Assembly: GCF_004014715.1 (NCBI RefSeq)
Contig: NZ_CP034835.1
Coordinates: 3,596,001 to 3,660,000, forward strand
Length of the DNA stretch: 64,000 nt
Source of the DNA: Pseudoalteromonas sp. R3
Lineage (GTDB): Bacteria > Pseudomonadota > Gammaproteobacteria > Enterobacterales > Alteromonadaceae
Reading direction: 5' to 3'
Both the position numbers and the translations under genes were made by a program. The stretch's first letter is position 1. Each line of letters opens with the position of its first letter. Positions 45,152-58,400 of the stretch are shown here, piece after piece. The notes below the pieces were generated by a model that had not been told where the DNA came from, ran no database searches, and saw nothing but the letters and a program-made list of their open reading frames with translations.

Positions 45152-46890
45152 ATGAAATACTATATTGGCCTTGCCACCTCCTTTCATGATCCTGCCATTG
45201 CGATTGTCAATCAGCAGGGTGACGTGATTTTTGCGAAGACGCCGAGCGTTTTCTGGGCTACAAACGGGGCCTGTACTGCCTGCCGGATAACCCCTATTAC
45301 ATCGAGGAAGTCCTCAAGACCTATTGCAGCGACTGCACTGAACTGGTGATAGCCAAAACCTGGAGTAAAGGCCGCGAGAAAAGCACCAACATACTCGAAA
45401 ACGTGGTGCTGAGCATTCTCGAAACCTTCTCGTTTAATATTGACGTGAACACCCGCGACATCAAAGATCAGTTCTACTTTGCCCGAGCCTCACAGGCCGC
45501 TGCGGGGCGCACCCTGTCGCGCTTTTTTGAAGCCTCATGCCGTAACTTTATCGTGGGTAACTACCGTAATAAAAAGCCCACTGAAGTACGCTATTTTGAT
45601 CACCACCTTACGCATGCCGCCAACGCCTGTTTTAACAGCCCATTCAGCGAAGCCTCCTGCCTGGTGGTAGACGGTATGGGCGAGAAAAGCAGTATCGACT
45701 ACTTCACTTATAAAGACGGTAAGATCACCCCGGCACCTATCAAGGTGAAACGCTCATTTAAAAGTCTGGGCCTGTTTTACACCATTATTTGTGAAAACCT
45801 GGGCTTTGATCCGCTCAAGGGCGAAGAATGGAAAGTCATGGGCCTGGCACCTTATGGTAAAAAAGATCAGAAAATCTACGACCTGCTGCGCGCCTCTTTG
45901 CAGGTGAAAAACGGCAACTTCGTGGTGCCGAAAAACCTCAATGCCATTATGAAAGAGATCAAAGCCATGGCGCGCGAGCCGGGCGAATCCATTGAAGCCT
46001 ACAAAGATTTTGCCTACACCGGACAACTGGTATTCAGTGAGATCTTTATGGATCTGATCGATGCTATCTATGAGCATGCACCGTCGAAAAACCTCGCGAT
46101 TTCCGGCGGCTGTGCACTGAACTCCTCGTTCATGGGCACCGCGCTGGCGAAATCCAAATTTGACAACATTTTTGTACCCTCAGCCCCGGCAGACGATGGT
46201 AATGCCATTGGTGCCGCCTTGCTGTGCTACCAGCAGGATAACCCAAGCTGGCAGCCTTCTACGCAAATTCAGAGCCCCTATACCGGCTCTGAGGTGAAGC
46301 AAAAATCACTGGATAAACTGCACCGCTACAGCCACCTCAAAGCCACCGATTATGGCGAAGATGTTTATAAGAAAACCGCAGAGTTTCTGGCCGAAGGTAA
46401 AATCATCGGCTGGGCACAGGGCCGTGCTGAGTTTGGTCCGCGCTCTTTAGGCAACCGCTCAATCCTGGCTAACCCGTGTCTGGTCGACATTAAAGACACA
46501 GTGAACGCCCGGGTTAAGTTCCGCGAAGAATTCCGCCCCTTTGCGCCGTCTATCCTGCATGAGTATGGAGACGAGTACTTTGAGGACTATCAGGAATCTC
46601 CTTATATGGAGCGTACTTTGGTGTTTAAAGAAGCGGTGCGCGACAAGGTGCCGGGCGTGGTGCATGTCGACAACACCGGCCGCCTGCAAAGCGTGAAGAA
46701 AGAATGGAACGCGCCATACTATAAGCTGATCGACAGCTTCCGTGAAATCACCGGTGTGCCGGTACTGCTGAACACCAGCTTTAACATTATGGGTAAGCCC
46801 ATTGTCCACTCGGTTGAGGACATGCTGGCGGTGTTTTTGATGTCCGGCATTGATGTGCTGGTGATCAACAACACCATTTACGAGAAGTAA
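45152..46890 (+). CDS. Carbamoyltransferase (NodU/TobZ family), with one-base frame break
   Basis: About 580 residues once the frame is mended. The first frame (from ATG 45152) gives IGLATSFHDPAIAIVNQQGDVIFA and then runs wrong; inserting one G at 45235 turns it into AEDAERFLGYKRGLYCLPDNP and continues without stop to 46890. The metal-binding HHLTHAANAC, VVDGMGEKSS, SGGCALNSSFMG and the C-terminal GRAEFGPRSLGNRSILANP with a YrdC-like end are conserved. The family transfers a carbamoyl group from carbamoyl phosphate, through an adenylate, to a hydroxyl. In this cluster it probably decorates the polyketide. The break removes the product as written; error or mutation cannot be told apart here. 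Confidence 0.88.
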
Positions 46891-46998
46891 CCCTGTAGCA
46901 GTCACGCCATAAACGTGGCTGCCCGATTGAGAAAGACCCGCGCGACGCTCAAACAACAGCGTTCGCGCAGCCCGACTAGACGTTTATCGAGACAGATC

Positions 46999-47322
46999 AT
47001 GACAAGCAAACACAACCCGCAGACTCCCTCTTTGCCAGACAAGACACCGGATATTGCCATCGTCGGCCTGTCTCTGCGTTTTCCGGGCGCCGATAACAAA
47101 CATCAGTTCTGGCACAACCTCAGTCATAAAATCAGCAGTATCAGCGAAGTGCCAGTGGAGCGCTGGGACTGGAAAAAATACTACGACCCAAAGCCCGATA
47201 AACAGGCGCAAAAGAGCATTAGCAAATGGGGCGGCTTTATTGGTGATATCGCCGGGTTTGATGCCGGCTTTTTTGCCATTTCCCCCAAAGAAGCGCAGAG
47301 CATGGATCCCAGCAGCGCCTGA
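46999..47322 (+). CDS. Megasynthase, first open segment: start of KS1
   Basis: From ATG 46999 (a GTG at 46915 is less likely) the frame encodes the N-terminal third of a ketosynthase: DIAIVGLSLRFPGADNKHQFWHNLSHK and the PKEAQSMDP motif. It should continue QQRLSMELAW. The CCC at 47308-47310 followed by AGCAG gives SSA and a stop; one more C gives MDPQQRLSME, the exact family motif, and joins the next segment. Confidence 0.82.
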   Translation: MTSKHNPQTPSLPDKTPDIAIVGLSLRFPGADNKHQFWHNLSHKISSISEVPVERWDWKKYYDPKPDKQAQKSISKWGGFIGDIAGFDAGFFAISPKEAQSMDPSSA

Positions 47323-47324
47323 GC

Positions 47325-49451
47325 ATGGAGCTGGCCTGGGCCTGCTTTGAAGATGCGGGGCTCGCACCATCGCAATTTAAAAATACCGCCACCGGTGTCT
47401 ATCTGGGGTGCAGCAATACCGACTATCAGGAGTTTTCGACCGGTAATATCGACCCGCACTTTCTGACCGGCATGTCGACCGGGGTGTTTGCCAATCGCAT
47501 CTCACACTATTTTAATTTTCAGGGGCCCAGTGAAACCGTCGATACCGCCTGCTCTTCGTCTTTGGTGGCCATTCACAAGGCCATGAATGATTTTCGCTCA
47601 GGTGAGATCAATGCCGCGCTGGTTGGTGGCGTTAACCTGCTGATCACCAAAAACCGCTATGTCAGCTTTAGCAAGCTGGGCGTGCTCTCGCCGCGGGGGC
47701 GCTGCAAAACCCTGGATGCCGAAGCCGATGGTTATGTCCGTGGCGAAGGGGTTGGCATGGTGTTATTGCTGCCGGTAGAGACCGCCAAAGCGCTGAATGC
47801 CACCATTTATGGCATCATCAAAGGCAGCGCTGTGGGGCACTCAGGTAAAACCAATACCCTGACCTCACCGAGCCCGTTTTCGCAGTCGCGGGTGATCCAG
47901 CAGGCCATCGACAATGCCCGGATAGGCTCTGATCAGATTGGCTTTGTCGAATTACACGGCACCGGCACCGTGCTGGGCGATCCGTTGGAGATCCAGGGCC
48001 TGAAACGCGCCTTTCGAGCCAGTAAACAGCAAACGCCCGATACGCCGTGCTATCTCAGTACAGTGAAAACCAATATCGGCCATTTAGAATCGGCCGCCGG
48101 TATTGCCGGGGTGATCAAAACCTTGCTGGCCTTTGAGCATGAACAGGTGCCGCCGCTGCAAAACTTTGCGACGCTGAATCCGAAAATCTCTCTGCAGAAA
48201 TCGCCGTTTGAGTTAGCCACCGAATGTGTGCCCTGGGCGGGCGAGCAGCGCCTTGCCGGAATATCCTCCTTTGGCTTTGCCGGAGTGAACGCCCATGTGA
48301 TCTTAGAATCACCACAATATCTCAACCCACAGCGCCCAGCGTTAGACACCGCCCTGCCGATACTGCTGTCGGCCAGAACCCGGACCGCGCTCACGCAGCG
48401 TGCCGCAGACTTGCTTGCCTACCTTGAGTCGGATAACCCGGTTGAGCTGCAGGATTTAAGTTATACGCTCACGGTGGGCCGGGAATCGATGAAACACCGG
48501 ATGGGGTTTGCGGCAAACTCGCTGGCTTCTGTCAAAGCACAACTGAGCCAGTTTGTTACCGGTGAGGCTGGCGACTGGCACTATAGTAAAGTTGCCACCA
48601 CTGCAGAGCACAGCGAAGTTACTCACGAAACACTCGCTGCGCGCATAACCGGCTGGGTACAGGGCGATGTCATCGACTGGCAGGCCAACTATGGCAAACT
48701 CAGCCCGCAACGTATTAGTTTGCCTGCCTACCCGTTTGAGCATAAACCTTACTGGCTCGACGCGGAAGACGCTGCGCAGCCCTCACACCTGCATCCACTG
48801 CTGCATCGCAGTATACCGGCGCTGGGTGAGCTGATCTTTGTCAGTGACTTTACAGGCAATGAATACTTTCTACGTGACCATCAGGTGCAGGGCCAGGCTA
48901 TGCTGCCCGGCGTCTGTACGCTTGAAATGGTCCATGCCGCCATGATCTTGTCGGGCCAGCTGGCGGATAACCAGTCGCTGCGCCTGAGTCAGGTGAACTG
49001 GCGCAGGCCGGTGATCATCGACGCTCAGAGCGGCCCGGTTTATTTGTCACTAAAACAAACCGGTGATCGGGTAACATTTGAGTTATACCGTGAAGAACAC
49101 GTATATGCCAGTGGTCAGGTTGAGGTCACAGAGCACAGCGTCACAACGCGCGCCATCGAAGCACTGTCTGACGCCTGTACAGTCACAACCACAGAGTTAT
49201 ATCAGCAATTTAGCGCAGCAGGCGTTGACTATGGCCCGGCTTTTCAGCGCATCACCACATTGTCTGTGGCAGACCAACAGGCACAGGGCGAACTCAACCC
49301 GGTTATTGCCCCCGACTTTGCCTTTGCCCCGAGCTACTCGACAGCGCCCTGCATTCCCTGCTGGGTTTTGCACAAGATCCCCGCCCGGGATTGCCCTTTG
49401 CACTGGAACAGGCTGAATTACTCACGCCGCTGCCATCGGGTAAAACACTGA
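47325..49451 (+). CDS. Megasynthase, second open segment: rest of KS1 and first half of DH
   Basis: Real reading begins just after the break near 47310. KS1 continues with the active-site VDTACSSSLVAIHKAM, HGTGTVLGDP and NIGHLESAAG, so all three catalytic residues are present. After a linker a dehydratase domain begins near 48781 (HPLLHRSI), with the catalytic HQVQGQAMLPG near 48880. The frame then goes wrong: from 49335 on the segment's end (YSTAPCIPCW...) is out of frame. Adding a base after 49334 gives LLDSALHSLLGFAQDP, whose D-x3-H is the second half of the DH active site. Confidence 0.85.
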   Translation: MELAWACFEDAGLAPSQFKNTATGVYLGCSNTDYQEFSTGNIDPHFLTGMSTGVFANRISHYFNFQGPSETVDTACSSSLVAIHKAMNDFRSGEINAALVGGVNLLITKNRYVSFSKLGVLSPRGRCKTLDAEADGYVRGEGVGMVLLLPVETAKALNATIYGIIKGSAVGHSGKTNTLTSPSPFSQSRVIQQAIDNARIGSDQIGFVELHGTGTVLGDPLEIQGLKRAFRASKQQTPDTPCYLSTVKTNIGHLESAAGIAGVIKTLLAFEHEQVPPLQNFATLNPKISLQKSPFELATECVPWAGEQRLAGISSFGFAGVNAHVILESPQYLNPQRPALDTALPILLSARTRTALTQRAADLLAYLESDNPVELQDLSYTLTVGRESMKHRMGFAANSLASVKAQLSQFVTGEAGDWHYSKVATTAEHSEVTHETLAARITGWVQGDVIDWQANYGKLSPQRISLPAYPFEHKPYWLDAEDAAQPSHLHPLLHRSIPALGELIFVSDFTGNEYFLRDHQVQGQAMLPGVCTLEMVHAAMILSGQLADNQSLRLSQVNWRRPVIIDAQSGPVYLSLKQTGDRVTFELYREEHVYASGQVEVTEHSVTTRAIEALSDACTVTTTELYQQFSAAGVDYGPAFQRITTLSVADQQAQGELNPVIAPDFAFAPSYSTAPCIPCWVLHKIPARDCPLHWNRLNYSRRCHRVKH

Positions 49452-52400
49452 TAGCCTGTGCGACCCAAACCACCCATGCTGATGCCAGCAGCCAGAAGTT
49501 TGATGTCGATATCTGCGATGAACAAAGTGCGGTGTATGTGCGCCTGCGTGGATTTTCGACCCGCTCAATGGCGCACGATACCGATGCGACCCAGCTGTTT
49601 TCCGTACTCCCTGGCTGGCAGCATCTGACAGCACTGCCACCTGCTGAAACGACTCAATACCGCTTTGATTATCAGGGTCCTGCGTCACTTATGCCAGCCT
49701 GGTGCTCAGACTCGGCGGAGCCTGCTGATCACCTGTTGTGGGTCGCCAAGGACGAGTACGCAGAGCCACTAAAACTGTTTACTCACCTGAAAGCCCTGAT
49801 CGAACAAGGTAAAGGCACAGAGCCGCTGGCCATCACTTTACTTACCTTCCAGACACAGCAAGTGTATGACGAAACCGTCGATGCACACGGCGCCGGGCTG
49901 ATTGGATTGCTGCAAAGTGTGGCTCAGGAATACCCACGCTGGCACGTGCGCATTGTCGATTTAAGTGCTGAATGCAAAGAAGAGACAAGCCACTGGCAAC
50001 AGACGACTCGCCTGCCTGCGGGCTTTTATGCACATCGTAGCGACATTTGGCATACCTTCAGCGCCTGCGAGCACACCTACCTGGATTCAGGACAGTCAGC
50101 CTATCGCAAGAATGGCGTCTATCTGGTGCTGGGCGGCGCAGGGGGCCTGGGTCAGGTCTGGAGTGAATGGATGATCCGCCAGCATCAGGCACAAGTTGTC
50201 TGGGTTGGTCGTCGTGCGCTGAATGAAGACATAGAGCAGGCCATCGCGCGGCTGGGTGAATTGGGCCCTGCACCGCAGTATATTCAGGCCGATGCCTGCG
50301 ATGAAGCGGCCATGCGTGCCGTGATGCACACCATTGAGCAAGACTATGGGCAGCTCCATGGCGTGGTACATTCTGTGTTGCATCTGGAAGATCAGATCCT
50401 GGCCAACATGCACGACGCCCAGTTCCTGAGAGCTTATCAGGCCAAACAGGCCAGTGGCGAAACCTTACTGAGCGTGTGTAAAGACCGGTCGCTCGACTTC
50501 GTCCTGCTGTTCTCTTCAATGCAGTCTTTCTCGCCTGCCCCCGGCCAGAGTAACTATGCTGCGGGCTGTCAGTATCTGGACAGTCTGGCCCGCTCCGCCA
50601 GTACTGAACTGCCCATCAAGGTGGTTAACTGGGGTTACTGGGGCGGCGTTGGCCGGGTCAGCGACCCGTATTATCAGCGAAAAATGCGCCAGGTCGGGAT
50701 TGGCTCTGTCGACGCGCAATCAGGCATGGCGGCACTGGCAAAGTTCATGTCCTCAACGCTGACGCAGGTCGGTGTAGTGAAAATGACACCAGAGCGGGCA
50801 CAGGCGGCGCTGGTGCGCAGCAGCTATTCTTCAGAGTGCAACTATAACGTATTTCAGTCTGAACAAGCTGCACCTGCGCTGACACTCGATACCCAACCTG
50901 CTGACACCGAGATCTTTTATGCGTTGTGCCAGGCACTTATCAGTGCAGGCTGGCAGCATCCGGCTGAGCGCACCGATGCGCTATCAGCCTTGCCGGATTA
51001 CTTTGAATTATGGTGGCAGGAAACCGCCCGCTACCTGAGCGAGGCCGGTTTGCTACAAGACGACGCGCTTACTCTGCCGGAGCTTCCAGCCGAGCAGACT
51101 ATGCTGGCTCAGGAAGATTATGCACTGCTCAACGCAGCGCTGGCGGCACTGCCCGAGATTTTATCCGGCCAGCGTAAAGCTACTGATGTGCTGTTTCCCG
51201 GTGGCTCACTGGCGCTGGTCGAATCGGTATATCGGGATAACCCGGTGGCCATGCACGCCAATCAGGCGCTGGTTACTCAGCTTACCCGCTATCTGGCAGG
51301 TTTAGGTACGCAGCCCATTAGAATTCTGGAAATTGGCGCAGGCACCGGCGGCACCACGCGTACTGTACTGCCCGAATTGCGCACTTTTACTGTCACTGAA
51401 TACGCTTACACCGACTTGTCGCAGGCCTTTTTCAGTCATGCAAAAGCACAATTTCAATCGGACTATCCTTTTGTGCAGATGGCCTATTTTGACGTCAGCA
51501 AGCCACTTGCTGAGCAACACATTGACTTAGCCAGCTATGACGTGGTGATTGCCACCAATGTGCTGCACGCCACCGCAGACATGTTAACCACACTGCACAA
51601 CGCCAAGGCCTGCCTGAAGCGCGGTGGCCTGCTGTTGATCAACGAAGTCACTCAGCCGTCGCTGTTTACTCAGTTGACCTTTGGCCTGCTCGAAGGCTGG
51701 TGGCTGAGCAAAGACACCACACTGCGCCTGCCAGGCTCTCCTTTATTGTCGCAGCCACGCTGGCAACAGTTACTGAGCAGCAATGGCTTTGAACTGGCAA
51801 CCTCTGCCACAGACGCTCAATCACCACAGCAAGTGCTGTGCGCGCAAAGCAATGGCCATTTGGTGCAGCAACGCTCAAAACCGGCTCAACAAACAACACC
51901 AATTTCAAACCACAATACGGCAATGCAACAACCCGAACAGACACAGACCGACTCGCAGCCTGCAACAGACAGCGCAACCCTGAGCGATTTCGTCGCCCAA
52001 ACCCTCGCAGGGATCGCCAGCCAGGCACTGAGCATGACAGCGGATGAATTAGACCCGGATGACTCGTTTGCCGATTACGGCGTGGATTCGATCCTGGCCA
52101 TTCAGATCCTCGATGAGATCAATGCCCACTTCAACCTAAGTCTGCCGCCAACTTTATTGTTCGATTTTCCGTCCATCGCGACGCTGAGTAAACACATAGT
52201 GGCTGAGCACAGCGATAAGGCAATAGCCCTGATGCACAAAACGCAGCCAGCCATGGCGACTGCGCAACAGGCTGCACCTGTATCGGTGCAACCCGCTACA
52301 GATGAAGTAAAACCGGCTCACAAAACCAGTCATAACAACGCAGACAAAATTGCCATCGTGGGCATGAGTTGTCAGTTTGGTGATGCCAGCAATGTCGACG

Positions 52401-55400
52401 AATTCTGGGAAATGCTGAGCAACAAGCGTACCTCGGTGCGTGCCCAGCAGCGCTGGGATTTAAGCGACTTGTCACCCGACGCACAAAACTGGTGTCGCTA
52501 CGCCAGCCTGCTGGGTGACATCGCCAGCTTTGACGCGCCGTTTTTCTCCATCACACCACAAGAAGCTGAGGTGATGGACCCGCAGCAGCGACTGTTTTTG
52601 CAAGAAGCCTACCGGGCGCTGGAAGACGCTAACATGATCACCCGCGCTGCCGGCAGCAATACCGGCGTTTATCTGGGCTGCGCGCAGGGCGACTATGCCT
52701 CGCTGGCACCCCAGGATGCCCCGGCGCAGTTGTTCTGGGGCAATGCTGGTTCAGTGATCCCGGCACGGGTTTCTTATTATCTGAACCTCAAGGGGCCGGC
52801 GCTGGCCATAGACACCGCCTGTTCGTCGTCACTGGTGGCCATGCACAGTGCCTGTCAGGCGCTGAAAAACGGCGAAATTGACGCGGCACTGGCCGGGGGC
52901 GTTGCCACCTTGTGTACCCCGCAGTTTTCACAACATGCCGGTAAGGCGGGCATGCTCAGTGCCGATGGCACCTGCTATACCTTTGATGACCGGGCCAATG
53001 GCTTTGTGCCGGGTGAAGGTGTCGGTGTGGTGGTGTTAAAGCGCCTGAGTGATGCCGAGCGTGATGGCGACCATATTCTGGGGGTTATTTTAGCCTCAGC
53101 CACCAATCAGGACGGCACCACCAGCGGGATCACAGCGCCCAGCTCAGTTTCTCAGCAACAGTTACATAGCCGTATTTATGAGCAATTTGATATTGCCCCT
53201 GACTCTCTGAGCCTGATTGAAGCTCATGGCACCGGGACCAAGCTGGGTGACCCCATTGAATTTCAGGCCCTGACCCGGGCATTTCGTACAGCGACCCAGC
53301 GCAGCCAGTTCTGTGCACTGGGATCGGTCAAAACCAATATCGGCCACTGCCTGACCGCCGCAGGCGTCGCCGGTGTGATCAAAACGGTGCTGGCCATGCA
53401 GCACAAAACCATTCCGGCTTCACTGCATTATCAGCAGGGTAATAGCCATATCGACTGGCAGGATACGCCGTTTTATGTCGCCCGGGAGACGCAACCCTGG
53501 AGCGTGCCGGATGGCCAGCCGCGACGCGCCGGTGTCAGTTCATTTGGTTTCAGTGGCACCAATGCCCACCTGATCCTCGAAGAATATCAGCCGACAAAAA
53601 CCGCAGTGCAAGCAGGCAGCGCACAGCCGGTGATCATCGCACTGTCGGCCAAATCTCCCGAGGTGCTGCGCGACAAAGCCCGTAAACTGGCAGGCTGGCT
53701 CGCTCAGGCACAACTGGATGACAGCGCACTTGAAGCGCTGGCGTATACGCTGCAAAGTGCGCGTGAAGCTATGGACTGTCGTATGGCCTTTGTTGCCGAA
53801 ACGCTGGCCCAGGTACAAAACCAGCTGAATGACTTTGCCAATCAACAAGCCGGTACCTATAAACAGGGCAACAGTAAACAAGGTAAAGCCATTTTAGCGG
53901 CGCTGGATAAAGACGATTTTAACCGCTGGACGCAAGCTGGTGAGCTGAACAAGCTACTCGCTTTATGGGTGGTCGGTGCCGAACTCGACTGGTCTGCATT
54001 TTACGCCTCTCAGCCGACCTTACTGCGCCTGCCGACCTATCCGTTTGCCAGCACACCATTCTGGCTCAGCGGGGCACCCAAACTCACCCAGGTGAACCCG
54101 CAACCGGCCCCGACTACCATCGCAGAAGATTCATTGTTACACCTCATCCCGCAGTGGCAACCGCTGGATGTGACTTCACAGGCAAGCTGGTCTGGCAAAC
54201 GCCAGGTCATCGCGCTGGCGCCACACAACGAGATACCAGATGCCATTGTGCTGCAAGATACATCGGGTGACACAGCACAGCGAATTGAGACGCTGACCAT
54301 TGCTCTGATTGCACACATCAAACAGCTTGCCAGCACCACTGAGCCTTTGCTTATCCAGCTGCTCGTGCCTGCGAACGACCCCCTGCTGATGGCGCTGGCA
54401 GGGGTACTGAAAACCGCCGCACTAGAACATCACCTGCTGAGTGTGCAGCTGATACAAAGTGATACACCTGCACAATCTGCGGCGCACCTTGTTCAGGCAA
54501 GCCAGTATACCCAACACAAAGTACTGCGTTTTATTCAGGGTCAGTGCGAGATACAAACGCTGACGCCACAACACAGCGATGTGCCCGCTTTGATGCCGTG
54601 GAAAGAAAATGGCTTGTATCTGATCACCGGCGGCCTTGGCCAGCTGGGTCAGTGCTTTGCCAAAGAGATCCTGACTCAAACCCGCCATGCTCAGGTGATT
54701 ATCACAGGTCGACGCACCGCACCTGAGTCGCTCAGTGAGCTGGGAGATACAAGCCGAATTCATTATTACCAAACCGATATCAGCACTCAAACCCAGTGTG
54801 CTGAGCTGCTTAACCGCATTGGTGCGCAGCACGGTGCCCTGACCGGAATTTTGCACAGCGCCGGTGTGATTGAAGACCAACTGATTGCGATCAAAACTCC
54901 GCAGGCAGTCCAGCGCGTGCTGGCGCCCAAAGTCTCTGGGGTGATGGCACTGGATGAGGCCAGCAAAGCACTTCCGCTGGATTTCTTTATCTGCTTTTCA
55001 TCCATTGCAGCGTGCTTTGGTAACCCGGGTCAGGCCGATTATGCCACTGCCAATGCTTTCCTGGATGCTTATATGAGCAAGCGCCAGCAATGGGGTGAGC
55101 AAGGTCAGCGCCATGGTCTAAGCCTGTCGGTAAACTGGCCGCTGTGGGCACAAGGCGGCATGCAAATGGACGCCGTTAAGCAAAGTTTGCTGCGCTCGCA
55201 GGGCTTTACTGCTATGCCTGATAACATTGGTTTGAAAGCCTTTTATCAGCTGTTTGCCAAGCCGCACACGCAACAGTGCTTTTTATACGGTAACGCGGAC
55301 AAACTGATGCGCTGGACAAATCCAGCTGCCAAGGTTGACACCCAGATACCGGCATCACATAACACGGCAGCACTGAGTGATAGTGCTTTAATGGACCACC

Positions 55401-58400
55401 TTAAAGCCGTGGTGGCGCAAGTCAGTAAACTGCCGGTGGAAGAACTCGACAGCGAACTCGACTTCCGGGATATGGGCTTTGATTCCATTATGCTGATGTC
55501 CGTCGTACAACAGCTTGAGGCCGATCCTCAGCTTAACCTGGATGCCCTGCCACCAGCATTGTTATTTGAGGTGAAAACCCTCAACCAGTTGCATGCTTAC
55601 CTTGTTAAACAGCAACCCAATATCGCCACGGTGCAGGTAACACACCAAGAGCCGCTCAGCCAACAAACGCTGACAGGTCCACTGCCGCTGTCAAAAGCCC
55701 AGCAGGGCCTGTGGCTGCTGCACAAGCAAAACCCGACGCTGTGCAGCTACAATATCCCGCTGGTATTCGAGCTTGCCAGTCTGGATGTTGCCCGTATGCA
55801 ACAAGCGCTGGACAGTCTTTGTCAGCGCCACCCGGTGCTGCGCCTGCGTATTCACGAAACGGATGGCCGACCCACGCAACAGATCCACCCGGCCACAATC
55901 CGGATTGAACAAACGTCTCTGGCACCGACCTCTAAGGCTGCCCTGACTGACGCAATTCAACAGACCATTGCGGTGCCTTTTGACCTATCAGGGCCATTGC
56001 TGCGCGCAAGCGCCTGGCAAGTGGCGTCGGGCGCTCAGTCACGGCATGTGATGGTGATTGTGCTGCACCATCTGATCATTGATGGGGTCTCCGCCACCCA
56101 GCTGCTGTCTCAGTTGTGGCAGGCCTATCATGAAGGCGCACCAGCGGCAGCGCCCGACCAGGGCTTTTTCGACTACCTTGACTGGGAGCAGCAGCTGCTG
56201 GCCAGCCCAAGTGCAGATACGCTGAAACACTTCTGGCAGCAGTCTTTAAACCCTGTGCAGACACCGCTGGCCCTGCCCGGAAAACGCACAGCGCAAGTAA
56301 GCCCGGACGAGCCAAACAGTGCGCGCGTGACGCTCAGCTTGCCAGCCAGCACGCAGCAGCAACTCGGGCAGTTTTTAACCCGTCACAAACTCAGCACCTC
56401 AGTGTTTTTCTTAACCGTGTTTCAGGCGTTACTGAGCCGCCTCACTGGTCGCAATGAGCTAATACTGGGCACGCCTGTGATGCAACGACCCAAAGCCAGT
56501 ATGGCGCAGTCGTTGGGTCTGTTTGTGAATCAATTACCACTGCCGCTGACCCGCAATAGCAGCACAAATTTTGTCGGTCAGGCACGGGCGAACCAGACAC
56601 AACTGGACGCCGTGATCAGTCACAGCGCCCTGCCCTTGTCTGAGCTGCTCAGCGCCGTCAATGCGCCGCGTATACCGGGTGTTCACCCGCTGTTTCAGAT
56701 AGGCTATGCCTGTCATAACTTTATTCAGGCCGACTGGGTCGAAGACAATCAGGCGCTACTGGGCGCGCTGTGGCAAGAATTCCAGCAGGATGCTGAGCTG
56801 GACCTGAGCCTGGAGGTCACCCCGCTGGGTGGCGCCCATCAGCTGGCCTTTAAATTCGCGACCCGCGCTTATGAACGTCATACCGTGCAAACACTCGCGG
56901 ATAATTATGTGCGGCTGCTGGAAGACGTGCTGCTTAGCGGTGACTTACCACCCGATGGTCAGCCACAGACACCGAATGTAAAACCCGCTACTTTGGTTGA
57001 CAGCTTCACCTTACAGGCCGCGCAGCACCCAACCCAGACGGCGGTCTCGTTTGCCGGTACCACGCTGAGTTATCAGGCACTGGAGCAGCAGGCCAACCAG
57101 CTGGCCCATACCTTAATTGCCAAAGGCGCGCGGCCTGGCAGCCGGGTTGCTTTGCTGTTGCGCCCGAGTGTGGAAATGATAGTTGCCATGCTGGCGGTGC
57201 TGAAAACCGGCAGTGCCTACGTGCCGGTGGACCTCAGCTCACCAGAGGACAGAGCCCGCTTTATTTTGGCCGATGCCGATCCGGCGCTGGTACTGACGAG
57301 CGACGATCTAACACTGCCGGTCACGCACAGCCAGGCGTACCGACTTAGTGACTGCCTGCAAAGCAGCACTATGGCACCCGTCACCGCTCCGGGCATAGCG
57401 CTGGCACCGCAGGCGCTGGCCTATATCATTTATACCTCGGGCTCAACAGGCCAGCCCAAAGGCGTGCTGGTTGAACATAGCAACATTACCGCTTTGCTGA
57501 ACAACACCCAGCCAGGGTTTGGGTTTAATGCCCAGGATACCTGGTGCCTGTTCCACTCGTTTGCGTTTGATTTCTCGGTCTGGGAGATCTGGGGCGCGCT
57601 GGCCCATGGCGGCAAACTGGTGATCGTGGACGATGCCTGCAAAAAAGACAGTGCTGCGTTCGCACGCTTTATTCACGACAATCAGGTAAGCATTTTAAAT
57701 CAGACACCATCGGCGTTTTACCCGCTAATGACGCATTTGCTGGCACACCCGACGCTGACACGCTCTCTGCGTACCGTGATCTTTGGCGGTGAAGCGCTTG
57801 AGCTGAGTAAGCTCACGCCCTGGTTTGAGGCAGCACAGCCGCTCCCCAAGCTGGTCAACATGTATGGCATCACAGAGACCACAGTACACGTCACCGAGAT
57901 GGAAATTACCCGCGAGCTGGTCGAACAGAACCCGGGCAAGAGCATCATAGGAAAGCCGCTGCCCGGCTACCGCCTGTACTTACTGGATGAACTGCAAAGT
58001 CCTGTCGCGACGGGTCAGCCCGGCGAGTTGTACGTTGGAGGCTGTGGCGTCAGTCGGGGATATCATCAAAGAGCGGTACTGACCGCTGAGCGCTTTATGC
58101 CTAATCCGCTTGCCGGGCAAAGCGAGGAGCGCCTCTATCGTACCGGCGACCTGGCACGCCTTAATGGGCAGGGTCAGTATGAATATCTGGGTCGCTGCGA
58201 CGATCAGGTTCAGATCCGTGGGCACCGCATTGAGCTGGGCGAAGTACAACACGCCCTGCTAACCAACCCGGCCATTCAGGATGCCTGCGTGCTGGCTGCC
58301 AGCAAACGTCATGGTGACGTACTGGTGGCTTACCTGGTCACCCAAATGCCGCTTTCCGATGAAGCCATTCGTGGCGAGTTGTTAAAGCTTGTGCCCGAAT

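Noticed and set aside
47300..47330. Programmed ribosomal frameshifting in the megasynthase
   Set aside because: No slippery heptamer or downstream pseudoknot is evident, the same kind of break occurs in three unrelated genes, and one added base restores the conserved motif.
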